Notes under the pieces: generated by a model | Seen by the model: the letters and a program-made list of their open reading frames with translations, nothing else | Databases searched by the model: none | What the model was told of the DNA's origin: nothing | Translations under genes and position numbers: made by a program | Shown here: piece by piece, positions 24,738 through 35,252 of the stretch | How the letters are laid out: every line of letters begins with the position of its first letter | How positions within the stretch are numbered: position 1 is the first letter of the stretch | Source of the DNA: Austwickia chelonae NBRC 105200 | GTDB taxonomy: Bacteria; Actinomycetota; Actinomycetes; Actinomycetales; Dermatophilaceae | DNA: 64,000 bases | Reading direction: 5' to 3' | Assembly: GCF_000298175.1 (NCBI RefSeq) | Contig: NZ_BAGZ01000017.1 | Span: 168,083-232,082 of the forward strand

Positions 24738-25762
24738 CCTCGCAACCGCCCACGCCGGGCGATGGCGACGAAGACGACCGCCCCCATCGCGGCACAGACG
24801 ACCGACGCATGGACCTCCGCAGGGGGGATGACCAGCCGACCGACGATATCGGCGAAGAGCAGGACGACAGGTCCGATCAGCGCAGCGACCGGCAACAGCC
24901 GCACCACCGAAGGACCGAGCCACGCCCGGGCGGCGACAGGCGCCAGCAGACCGAGCAGCACGACAGGCCCGGTGAGCGCCGTGGCGGTCCCGGCCAGGAC
25001 CACGACGGCCAGACCGCTACCCGCCCACGTACGGCCCGGATGAGCACCCACCGCCTTGCCCGCCTCCGTACCCAGCGCCAACGCATCCAAGCTGGAAGCC
25101 AACGCGACAGCCAACACCGACGCTGCCGCGATGAGGACAGCCCCCGCGACGATCAACGGCCACGGCCGCGCGTTCACGGCCCCCGCATCCCAATGCCGGA
25201 AACTCTGGAAGACCTGCGGATTACTGATGACGAGAAAAGAACTGAACGAACCCAACACCGCAGCCGTCGCCACACCCGCCAGGACGAGCCGCACCGGATC
25301 ACTGTCATGGGTGAAGACACCCCCGCCGACGAGCACGATGCCGCCGGCCACCGCCGCCCCCACGAAAGCCGCCGCCAACTGGCCCCGGACATCCAAAGCC
25401 GGCAGGAAGGTCATCGTGGCGACGACCCCGGCCGCCGCGCCGGAATTCACCCCGAGAATGCCCGGCTCCGCCAACGGATTACGGGTCAACGCCTGCATCA
25501 GGACCCCGGCGACACCCAACGCCACACCCGCGACGACAGCCACCACGGTCCGCGGCCAGCGCAGCGTCGCGATGACCAACTGGTCAGGATCACTCAGATC
25601 CGGGTGGCGCAGCCCCGCATAGATCGCCTCCACCGGCACCTTCGTGGAACCGAACATCAGCGAGGCCACCATCAACGCCAGAAGCAACACCGTCAGCAGG
25701 ACAAGGGGAGCGGGCAGGCCCCGAAAGGCCCGCCCGCGACGTAGAGGATCGGTGGAACTCAC
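24734..25762 (-). CDS. FecCD-family siderophore permease (first subunit)
   Basis: 342 residues from a GTG that overlaps the binding-protein stop. Typical segments: LRWPRTVVAVVAGVALGVAGVLMQALTRNPLAEPGILGVNSGAA near residues 65-110, ATAAVLGSFSSFLVI, the loop ALALGTEAGKAVG for ATPase contact, and VVLLFADIVGRLVIPPAEV near the end. It is the membrane partner for import of a ferric siderophore across the cytoplasmic membrane. Confidence 0.92.
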   Translation of the reverse strand: MSSTDPLRRGRAFRGLPAPLVLLTVLLLALMVASLMFGSTKVPVEAIYAGLRHPDLSDPDQLVIATLRWPRTVVAVVAGVALGVAGVLMQALTRNPLAEPGILGVNSGAAAGVVATMTFLPALDVRGQLAAAFVGAAVAGGIVLVGGGVFTHDSDPVRLVLAGVATAAVLGSFSSFLVISNPQVFQSFRHWDAGAVNARPWPLIVAGAVLIAAASVLAVALASSLDALALGTEAGKAVGAHPGRTWAGSGLAVVVLAGTATALTGPVVLLGLLAPVAARAWLGPSVVRLLPVAALIGPVVLLFADIVGRLVIPPAEVHASVVCAAMGAVVFVAIARRGRLRG

Positions 25763-26769
25763 TTCGGGAAGGCGCTCGCGAGGTGCTTGGCCATGTCGAG
25801 CGCGCTGTAGTAGTCGAGCTTGAACGAGGGCAGCCCCAGCGGGACGAGTTTGCCGGAGGTCGCGGCCGGGATGTTCTGGTACGCCGGGTGGCCCTTGATC
25901 TTGGCGACGGTGGAGTCGTCTGCGGAGACCAGCAGTACGGTCGGGTTGGTGAGTGCTTTCACCGAGGCTTCCTCGGAGGGGAAGACGAAGTCCTTGCGTT
26001 TGCCGCTCGAGGGCGTCTTCGCGTTCTCGACGGTGGTGGGTGCGAGTTTGACGCCCATCTGCTGCAGGATCTGGTCGTGGGGGCCGTCGGGCAGTGCGAA
26101 GGCGCTGCCGTTGCTCGGGCTGAAGACGATCATCTGGACCGGTTCGCTCGGCAGCTTCGCGTTGTTCTTCAGCTCGTCGATCTGCTTGCGGTAGTCCGCG
26201 ACTACGGCCTCACCCTCGGCGTCCTGCCCGGTGGCCTTGGCGATCTCTTTGGTGGTCTGCTCCCAGTTCTGGCTGTTGTAGTTGACCGCGACTGTGGGCG
26301 CGATCTGGGAGAGCTGCTGGTAGTTGTCCTTGGTGCTGTCTCCGCCGCTGGCGGAGATGATGATCAGATCCGGCTTGGCTGCCAGGACCGCTTCCAGGTC
26401 GAACTTGCTGTTCTGGTAGAGCACCTTGACGCCGGCCTCTTCGGCGGGCTTGGCCCATTGGGCGAAGAAACCGTTCTTGTCGAATCCTTCGCCGCCGGGC
26501 TGGGAGGCTCCCGACGCGACCACGGGCGCTTTGACGGCCAACAGTGATCCCGTCAGGACGACCGAGGTGGAGACGATGCGTTTCGGCTTCTCCTTGATCG
26601 TGGTTTCGCCGAGTTCGTGGGTGATCTTCCGTGGCCATTGTCCGGTGGCTGCCGCGGAACTGTTCGTGTCTGAGGACGACGAGTTCGCCTTGGCGTTGCC
26701 GGAGCTGTCGCACGAGCTGATCGTCAGCGCCACCAGGAGGCTGGTGATGAGGACGAGCGTACGTCGCAT
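25759..26769 (-). CDS. Siderophore-binding lipoprotein (FepB/FhuD type)
   Basis: 336 residues. The signal MRRTLVLITSLLVALTISSC ends in a lipobox with Cys20, followed by a Ser/Asn-rich linker. The Fe3+-hydroxamate/enterobactin-type substrate-binding fold is shown by KPKRIVSTSVVLTGSLLAV and KFDLEAVLAAKPDLIIIS, with KLDYYSALDMAKHLASAF at the end. It is anchored outside the membrane and delivers the ferric siderophore to the permeases. ATG 26769 has AAAAGGAAA at suitable distance; the in-frame ATG 6 bp upstream is too close to it. The leader between the iron box and the gene (about 150 bp) contains a GAGCTGG hairpin (26878-26898). Confidence 0.92.
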   Translation of the reverse strand: MRRTLVLITSLLVALTISSCDSSGNAKANSSSSDTNSSAAATGQWPRKITHELGETTIKEKPKRIVSTSVVLTGSLLAVKAPVVASGASQPGGEGFDKNGFFAQWAKPAEEAGVKVLYQNSKFDLEAVLAAKPDLIIISASGGDSTKDNYQQLSQIAPTVAVNYNSQNWEQTTKEIAKATGQDAEGEAVVADYRKQIDELKNNAKLPSEPVQMIVFSPSNGSAFALPDGPHDQILQQMGVKLAPTTVENAKTPSSGKRKDFVFPSEEASVKALTNPTVLLVSADDSTVAKIKGHPAYQNIPAATSGKLVPLGLPSFKLDYYSALDMAKHLASAFPK

Positions 26770-26919
26770 CTGCATTTCCTTTTCTCGATGTACACCCAGC
26801 GGGGCCGGCATAGTATGAATAGCTTTCGCCCAGTAGGAAATTGCTGTTTCTAGGCAGGAGTTTCCGCAGGGGATACGGAGCTGGTTTCGAGCCAGCTCTC
26901 CATGCCGAGCGACTGGCAT

Positions 26920-26938
26920 TTAGGTTAGCCTAACCTAA
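26920..26938 (-). promoter_or_regulatory. Consensus DtxR/IdeR iron box for siderophore operon
   Basis: TTAGGTTAGCCTAACCTAA is the 19-bp DtxR/IdeR consensus palindrome with no mismatch. It lies 150 bp upstream of the binding-protein start and predicts iron-dependent repression of the whole uptake/esterase operon. Confidence 0.93.
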
Positions 26939-27161
26939 ATTAACAATGCGTGAGACATGCGTCCTGCCTGGTGGGCGCCCGTTTTGGCTGGCCGTCGTTC
27001 CGTCTGCGGCCTAAGTCATCGCTGGTGCAGCCCCCTGTCGACAGGTGGGTCGGCGCATTGCTGGGCATCTTTTTCCTGGCTCGTCACCTCCCGATGCCTC
27101 CTGCTCGCACCCTTGAACTTCCACCCCCTTATGCGTACTGACCCCCTGTTTGATTGCGGGC

Positions 27162-27200
27162 GTCAGTTCCCAAAAAGGGGTGTCAGTTCATGGAAAGGGG
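27162..27200. repeat. Two 20-bp-period degenerate repeats, possible IS end
   Basis: GTCAGTTCCCAAAAAGGGG (27162-27180) and GTCAGTTCATGGAAAGGGG (27182-27200) repeat with a period of 20, followed by GGCAGTGGG. Short repeats of this style occur at the ends of IS21-type elements, but no transposase is present and the link is weak. Confidence 0.35.
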
Positions 27201-27587
27201 CGGCAGTGGGAGAACATAGTCCGGGTCGAAGTGCTATGTGGGCCAAGGGAATATGACTACTCACCGTGAGTGGCGGGTAGTCGCCGGGGGTGCGGTCGAG
27301 GGTGGCCCGGTGCGGGGTGGTGTCCCTCGGGAGGGGTGACAGGTCGGAGTCGCCCCGGCCGGACCGGTCTCGAGGTCCGGGTGTCGATCGCGGCGCCCGG
27401 ACCTCCCTCGGGTTCCGGAGCTCCCCGGGTCGGACGAGGTGGAATGTGCTGTTTGCCTACTTCTTCCCGGGGTGCTGGAGCGAGGGGGCCGCGTTTTCAC
27501 GGGCTGACGCGATGTGTTGCCGGTGCCGTCTGGGGAGTGGAGCGCGTCGTCTCTCCGGGCCACTCCCGCCCGAAATAGGTTCTGAAT

Positions 27588-27608
27588 CCAGTTAACTCAG
27601 TTGACTGG
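27588..27608. promoter_or_regulatory. Imperfect inverted repeat upstream of ECF operon
   Basis: CCAGTTAAC and GTTGACTGG (8 of 9 matched) surround TCA. It could be a binding site for an unknown regulator. It lies 120 bp before the ECF S-component gene. Confidence 0.3.
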
Positions 27609-27689
27609 TGTTTCTCGCGGTCGGGCGAATTATACAGGGGGATGACATTTTTGCTGGTCATACCCTTGTCTCCGATGGCAACCTGTGCG

Positions 27690-27709
27690 AACTTAGGTTA
27701 ACCTAAGTT
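27690..27709 (+). promoter_or_regulatory. Iron-box-like palindrome before the ECF transporter operon
   Basis: AACTTAGGTTAACCTAAGTT is a perfect 20-bp palindrome carrying the TTAGGTTA/CCTAA core of DtxR/IdeR boxes but with a different central spacing from the 19-bp consensus. It sits 20 bp upstream of the S-component start and suggests iron control. Confidence 0.7.
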
Positions 27710-27728
27710 CGTTGTCTCAGGAGGAGTC

Positions 27729-28340
27729 GTGGCTAGCGATACCGCTGTCCGTCATACATCTCGCACCTTGAACGGGCGGGATCTCATCAACGTCGGCATC
27801 TTCACCGCTGTCTATTTCGTGGTGATGTTCGGCTGCGGAACGTTGGGCTTCCTCTCACCCCTCTTCTCCGGAGTGGGCTTTATCCTGGGGATCCTCGCCA
27901 ACGGCGTGGTCATCGCCCTATACCTCTCACGCGTTCCCAAAGTGGGAGCCCTGACCATCCTCGGGCTCATCGTGGGAACGTTGATGGTCGTGACCGGACA
28001 CCCGTGGCTCGGCATGATCATCACGCCGGTACTGGGGCTGATCGGAGACCTCGTCGCACGCTCAGGCGGACATCGCGACCCGCGCCTCAACACCCTCGCC
28101 TACGCCGTCCTGAGCCTGTGGTACCTCGGTCCGCTCCTGCCGCTCGTCTACGACAGCGTCGGCTACCGCAAGTACCTGGTCGAGGCCATGAACGAATCGT
28201 ATGCCGAGGCCTGGACGACCGTCTTCGGACCGGCGGCCCTGCCCTTCTGGGCACTCGGATTCTTCGTGTCAGGACTGGCCGGAGGCTGGTTCGGGCACAA
28301 CGTGCTCAAGCGACAGTTCCGCCGGGCTGGTGTCGCGTGA
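27729..28340 (+). CDS. ECF transporter S component, MptD/Trep_Strep family
   Basis: 203 residues from GTG with AGGAGG 5 bases upstream. Five to six hydrophobic helices: VGIFTAVYFVVMFGCGTLGFL, VGFILGILANGVVIALYL, ALTILGLIVGTLMVV, MIITPVLGLIGDLVA, TLAYAVLSLWYLGPLLPLVY and WALGFFVSGLAGGWFG. The N-terminal NGRDLINVGIFTAVYFV matches the MptD/Trep_Strep family of substrate-capture subunits. It sits in the membrane and hands substrate to the T/ATPase module encoded by the next two genes. The iron box in front and the siderophore operon next door suggest an iron-related substrate such as haem or a siderophore, but this is inference. Confidence 0.85.
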   Translation: MASDTAVRHTSRTLNGRDLINVGIFTAVYFVVMFGCGTLGFLSPLFSGVGFILGILANGVVIALYLSRVPKVGALTILGLIVGTLMVVTGHPWLGMIITPVLGLIGDLVARSGGHRDPRLNTLAYAVLSLWYLGPLLPLVYDSVGYRKYLVEAMNESYAEAWTTVFGPAALPFWALGFFVSGLAGGWFGHNVLKRQFRRAGVA

Positions 28341-29118
28341 CGGTGCTGGAAGCAGACCCTGCACGAACGGGCCTGGTCACGACCCGCGATCTGGCTGCCG
28401 GGAGCGTCGACTCCGGCCCGCCCCGGGGGCTCGGCCTGTCCCCGGGGACGGCGATGCTCGGCATGATCGTGTGCAATATCGCCGCTCTGTCGACCACCGA
28501 CCTGCGGTCCGCCGTCGTCGCGGGGGCCACCGTCCTCATCGCGATCGCGAGCCTGCGCCGCCCTCGTCTGTGGTGGGGCGGTGTGGCGGTCATCGTGTCG
28601 GGGGCCACCGCCTTCCTGCTTCCCCTGCACGTCGACGTCCCTGCCCTGCTGGGGCTGATCTCACCGATCGGATACTGGGTGGCTTGTTTCGCGGTATCCG
28701 CCCTCGCTGGCATCTACGTCGTTCTCACGGTCCGGCCTGCCGACCTGGCAGCGTTGCTCTACACGGTGCACGCCCCACGATGGCTGACCGTCCCGGTCAT
28801 CGTCATGCTGCGTTTCTTCCCTCAGGCCCGTCGCGAGTTCACGGCGATCTTCGAGGCCATGTCGCTGCGGGGAATCACCTTCGGTCCGGCAGACATCCTG
28901 CGCCATCCGCTGCGCAGCCTGGAATATCTCCTGGTGCCGATGCTGGTCTCCTGCTCTCGCATCGCCGACGACCTGACCGCCTCGGGGCTGGTCCGGGGAC
29001 TGGGCGGGCCAGCAGTTCCCACAGCCTTACGCGACCTGAGCTTGACCTGGCGTGATGCCCTCGCGCTGCCGGTGATCGCAGGGGTGCTCCTCCTCGGTGT
29101 CTTCCGCGTGGCCTCGGC

Positions 29119-29122
<4 letters not shown>
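28337..29122 (+). CDS. ECF transporter transmembrane (T) protein
   Basis: 261 residues from GTG, overlapping the S-component stop by 4 bp. Membrane segments include AMLGMIVCNIAALSTTD, YWVACFAVSALAGIYVVLTV and ALALPVIAGVLLLGVF. Cytosolic coupling helices are in MLRFFPQARREFTAIFEAMSLRG and PMLVSCSRIADDLTASGLVRG, the two Ala/Arg-Gly coupling motifs typical of EcfT. The protein transmits ATPase movement to the S component. It overlaps the ATPase gene by ATGA. Confidence 0.9.
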
Positions 29123-32158
<3,036 letters not shown>

Positions 32159-32160
32159 GG

Positions 32161-33960
32161 GTGACCGAAGAAAGACAAGGACGTCCGGACAAGGCGAGGA
32201 AGGCCGAGAAGGACGGAGCACAGAACAACCAGGAGACCGACTGGGTCGCCCGGCTGGCGGACGAGGTCGTCGAGGACGTGACACGTCGTCGTGGCTCCCT
32301 GGAGGGGTACACGGTCACCTGTGCGTCGGGGTTGTCCCCGTCGGGGCCGATCCACCTGGGTAACCTGCGCGAGGTGATGGTGCCTCATCTGGTCGCCGAC
32401 GAGTTGAAACGTCGTGGGATCGACTGTGAGCACATCATCAGCTGGGATGACTACGACCGCTTCCGCAAGGTGCCTTTCGGGGTGCCGGGGGTGGATGATT
32501 CCTGGAGTGAGCACATCGGCAAACCGCTGACCAGTGTCCCTGCTCCGCCCGGATCCGAGCACGACTCGTGGGCTGCCCATTTCCGGGCGGCGATGGAGAG
32601 CTCGCTCGCCGAACTGGGCGTGGAGTACCGGGGTATCTCGCAGACGGAGCAGTACACCTCCGGTGTGTACCGCGACCGGGTGTTGCAGGCGATGGAGAAG
32701 CGCGCGGAGATCGCTGCGGTCCTCGAGCAGTACCGGACGAAGCCGTCCGCGGAGGCTGGTGACGCCTCGGCCGAAGATGTGCCCGACGCTGCGGAGGCAG
32801 CCCAGGCCGAGGGGTCGGGCGCGGCCGGCGAGGACGACGGCACGGCGGACGGCGGGGAGTACTTCCCCTTCCGTCCGTACAGTTCGGCCTTCGGTACCGA
32901 CGCGACCAGGGTGATCTCGTACGACCCGGAGACCACCGAGGTGACCTATGTCGCCACGGGGCCGGACGGGGACGAGGTCGAGGAATCGATGCGGCTCGAC
33001 AGCGACTTCCGCGGGAAGCTGGTGTGGAAGGTCGACTGGCCGATGCGTTGGGCGCACGAGGGTGTCGACTTCGAACCCAGCGGCGTCGACCACCAGAGCC
33101 CGGGCAGCAGCTGGGTCGTGGGTGAGCAGTTGGCCCCGATCTTCGGTGCGGAACGTCCGGTCGGTCCGATGTACGCCTTCGTGGGGATCGCCGGGATGGC
33201 GAAGATGAGCTCGTCGAAGGGAGGCGTCCCCACCCCGGCGGACGCCCTGGCGATCATGGAACCGCATGTCCTGCGCTGGTTGTATGCGCGGCGTCGGCCC
33301 AACCAGTCGTTCACGGTGGCTTTCAACAACGAGATCCACCGGTTGTACGACGAGTGGGACGCCCTCGAACGCAAGGTGTCCGGCGGTAAGGGGCAGCCCG
33401 GTGACAACGCCATGTACGCCCGGTCGGTGCGTACGGCCACGCGGGAACTCGAACGGACGGGTGTGCCGGTGGCTTATCGGGCGATCTGCTCGGTGGTCGA
33501 CATCACCGGTGGCAGCGCTGAGCAGGCGGTGCGGATCCTGTCGTCGATGGACGAGCGGATCACCGACCTGGACGTTGCCCGCCCCCGGTACGACCTGGCG
33601 GCGAACTGGGTGAACACCCAGGCCGATCCGGGGGACCGGACGGTGGTGCGCTCCGTCAAGGACGCCGCGACCTTGTTCACCGCGAACAAGCACCAGTTGG
33701 AGTCCTTGGACCTGCTGGCCACCGACCTGGAGAAGGACTGGACGCTGGACGGCCTGACCACGTTGGTGTACGGCATCCCGAAGCGGCAGGCCGGTTTCGA
33801 CGTGGCCGAGAAGAAACTCCCCCCTGAGGTGAAAGCCGACCAGCGGGCCTTCTTCGCCTTGCTCTACCGGCTGTTGCTGGGCAGTGACACCGGCCCGCGC
33901 ATCCCGACCTTGTTGCTCTGCATCGGGCCGAAGAAGGTGCGTGAGCTGATCGGTCGTTGA
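32161..33960 (+). CDS. lysS: Class I lysyl-tRNA synthetase
   Basis: 599 residues. Class I motifs are the HIGH-like PSGPIHLGN near residue 60 and KMSSSKG near residue 350. The fold ends in an alpha-helical anticodon domain with LTTLVYGIP and IPTLLLCIGPKKVRELIG. It charges tRNA-Lys; actinobacteria are among the few bacteria with this archaeal-type enzyme. GTG 32161 has GAGGAG at correct spacing; GTG 32155 overlaps the purA stop and is an alternative. An acidic, low-complexity insertion (around residues 197-235, rich in Ala, Glu, Asp, Gly) interrupts the catalytic region. A degenerate homologue of the C-terminus lies at 17.6 kb. Confidence 0.95.
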   Translation: MTEERQGRPDKARKAEKDGAQNNQETDWVARLADEVVEDVTRRRGSLEGYTVTCASGLSPSGPIHLGNLREVMVPHLVADELKRRGIDCEHIISWDDYDRFRKVPFGVPGVDDSWSEHIGKPLTSVPAPPGSEHDSWAAHFRAAMESSLAELGVEYRGISQTEQYTSGVYRDRVLQAMEKRAEIAAVLEQYRTKPSAEAGDASAEDVPDAAEAAQAEGSGAAGEDDGTADGGEYFPFRPYSSAFGTDATRVISYDPETTEVTYVATGPDGDEVEESMRLDSDFRGKLVWKVDWPMRWAHEGVDFEPSGVDHQSPGSSWVVGEQLAPIFGAERPVGPMYAFVGIAGMAKMSSSKGGVPTPADALAIMEPHVLRWLYARRRPNQSFTVAFNNEIHRLYDEWDALERKVSGGKGQPGDNAMYARSVRTATRELERTGVPVAYRAICSVVDITGGSAEQAVRILSSMDERITDLDVARPRYDLAANWVNTQADPGDRTVVRSVKDAATLFTANKHQLESLDLLATDLEKDWTLDGLTTLVYGIPKRQAGFDVAEKKLPPEVKADQRAFFALLYRLLLGSDTGPRIPTLLLCIGPKKVRELIGR

Positions 33961-33977
33961 CCGTACGGGCTCTCGGG

Positions 33978-34010
33978 CGGGGCGGGGACGGCGAAGCCGG
34001 CCCCGCCCCG
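33978..34010 (+). terminator. G/C-rich hairpin terminator after lysS
   Basis: CGGGGCGGGG (33978-33987) pairs with CCCCGCCCCG (34001-34010) around an inner GC stem and a GAA loop, followed by TTCT. It lies 17 bp after the lysS stop. Confidence 0.75.
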
Positions 34011-34172
34011 TTCTGTGGGCAACAGCCCGGCGCGGATAACATCCCTTGTGGCACAAGAAAACTCACTTAGCTCTACCAGGTATGGTGCCCTTCACTGCCT
34101 GACCCGGCACAGCCAGGGCCGCGACATCGGACCGGATCTGACCTGAGCTGACCTGAGCTGCGAGGGAGCCCG

Positions 34173-35252
34173 ATGAAAGAGACCACCGCATCCGAAAATT
34201 CTTTCCTCTTCGTGCTGGTGGTCGTCACCGCGGTCATCCTGCAAGGCGTCGGAGCGTCCTTCGTGGGGAACACGATCTCGCCGAAGATGTCGGCCTTCAC
34301 GGTCTTCGTGGCCTTCGCCGTCGCCGAGATGCTCGGAGCAGCTTCGCGGCTGGGCACGCTCCAACCCAAACATCAGGCAACCTTCCGGAACATCTGTCTG
34401 ATCAACGTCTACACGGCCGGAGCCTTCGTGCTCCTCTACCTGTCGATGACCTTGACCCTGCCCACCGCGGCCAGCGTCGTCGAGACAGCCGTCGCACCGG
34501 TGCTCTTCGGTCTCTCCAGCCGCGGAAGACGATCTGCTCTGCCCTCGGTGTCCCTCTACCTGATCGCCGTGGCCGTGGTCGCCTTCCTGGTGTTGAGCGC
34601 TTCCACCGGTTCTCCGTTCCGGACGGCGGCCGGGCTGCTGGTCGCCGCCGGAGCCGGACTGTGCGCGCTGGGTGTGATCCGAGTCGGCCGTCGGCTCGGT
34701 AAACAGGGATGCAGCACCTGGTACATCAACTCGATCCGTTTCCACGGCTGCTGGGTGGCCGCCGCGGCGCTCTTCGCCCTGTCGCCGGGAGAGAACCCGC
34801 CTTCCGGCGCAGACCTGGCCACGATCGTCGCCGTCGCCCTGATCGGCATCACCGCGCCGGTGGTGCTCTTCCAGTACGGCATCACCCGGACGCCGGTGCG
34901 GACCACGGCCTTCGTGGTCTCCGTCCTACCCGCCGTGGTCTTCTGCACCGACCTGTTCGTCTTCGGTGTGGCGGACCCTCTCGTCGCGGTGCCGCTGGCC
35001 TGTGTCCTGGCTGCGGCCTGGCTCGGAATCCGCAAGACAGAGCCGGCCGCCGCCGAGGAAGACACACCGCAGCCCCCGACCGGCTCGGAACAGAGCCGGC
35101 CCGCCACGGCCGAGGGCGCCGAGGACGCCGACGCCACGCCCGAGGACGCCGACGCCGGGGACGTCAGCCCACGTGCACGACATGCATCCGATGCGCCGCC
35201 CGGGTCAACGACACGTACAACACCCGAACCCCACCCGGAGACTCCGCAGTGA
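34173..35252 (+). CDS. DMT-superfamily (EamA-like) permease
   Basis: 359 residues, ATG preceded by GAGGGAG. About ten hydrophobic helices span residues 10-290 (FLFVLVVVTAVILQGVGASFVG, AGAFVLLYLSMTLTLP, SLYLIAVAVVAFLVLSAS, TIVAVALIGITAPVVLFQYG, PLVAVPLACVLAAAWLG), consistent with a drug/metabolite transporter fold. Substrate unknown. The last 70 residues are an acidic Pro/Glu/Asp-rich tail; its final 89 bp are antisense to the end of the HelR-type gene, which suggests the tail grew by read-through of a lost stop codon. A short direct repeat (ACCTGAGCTG twice) lies just before its ribosome site. Confidence 0.8.
   Translation: MKETTASENSFLFVLVVVTAVILQGVGASFVGNTISPKMSAFTVFVAFAVAEMLGAASRLGTLQPKHQATFRNICLINVYTAGAFVLLYLSMTLTLPTAASVVETAVAPVLFGLSSRGRRSALPSVSLYLIAVAVVAFLVLSASTGSPFRTAAGLLVAAGAGLCALGVIRVGRRLGKQGCSTWYINSIRFHGCWVAAAALFALSPGENPPSGADLATIVAVALIGITAPVVLFQYGITRTPVRTTAFVVSVLPAVVFCTDLFVFGVADPLVAVPLACVLAAAWLGIRKTEPAAAEEDTPQPPTGSEQSRPATAEGAEDADATPEDADAGDVSPRARHASDAPPGSTTRTTPEPHPETPQ

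Larger units (their letters stand above)
26939..27689. other. 750-bp intergenic region between two iron-linked operons
   Basis: No convincing gene in either strand; short open frames here have poor codon usage. Visible items are the 20-bp tandem repeat at 27162-27200, the inverted repeat at 27588-27608, a weak inverted repeat ATGAC...GTCAT near 27641-27660, and AT-rich stretches. It may hold an old mobile-element remnant and promoter sequence for the ECF operon. Confidence 0.45.

Noticed and set aside
24738..24923. Longer N-terminus for the second siderophore permease
   Set aside because: It is a shadow of the first permease gene; the GTG at 24737 overlaps that gene's stop.
26950..27595. Several small plus-strand frames in the iron intergenic gap
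   Set aside because: Unusual composition (Cys/Trp/Arg-rich), mutually overlapping and without ribosome sites.
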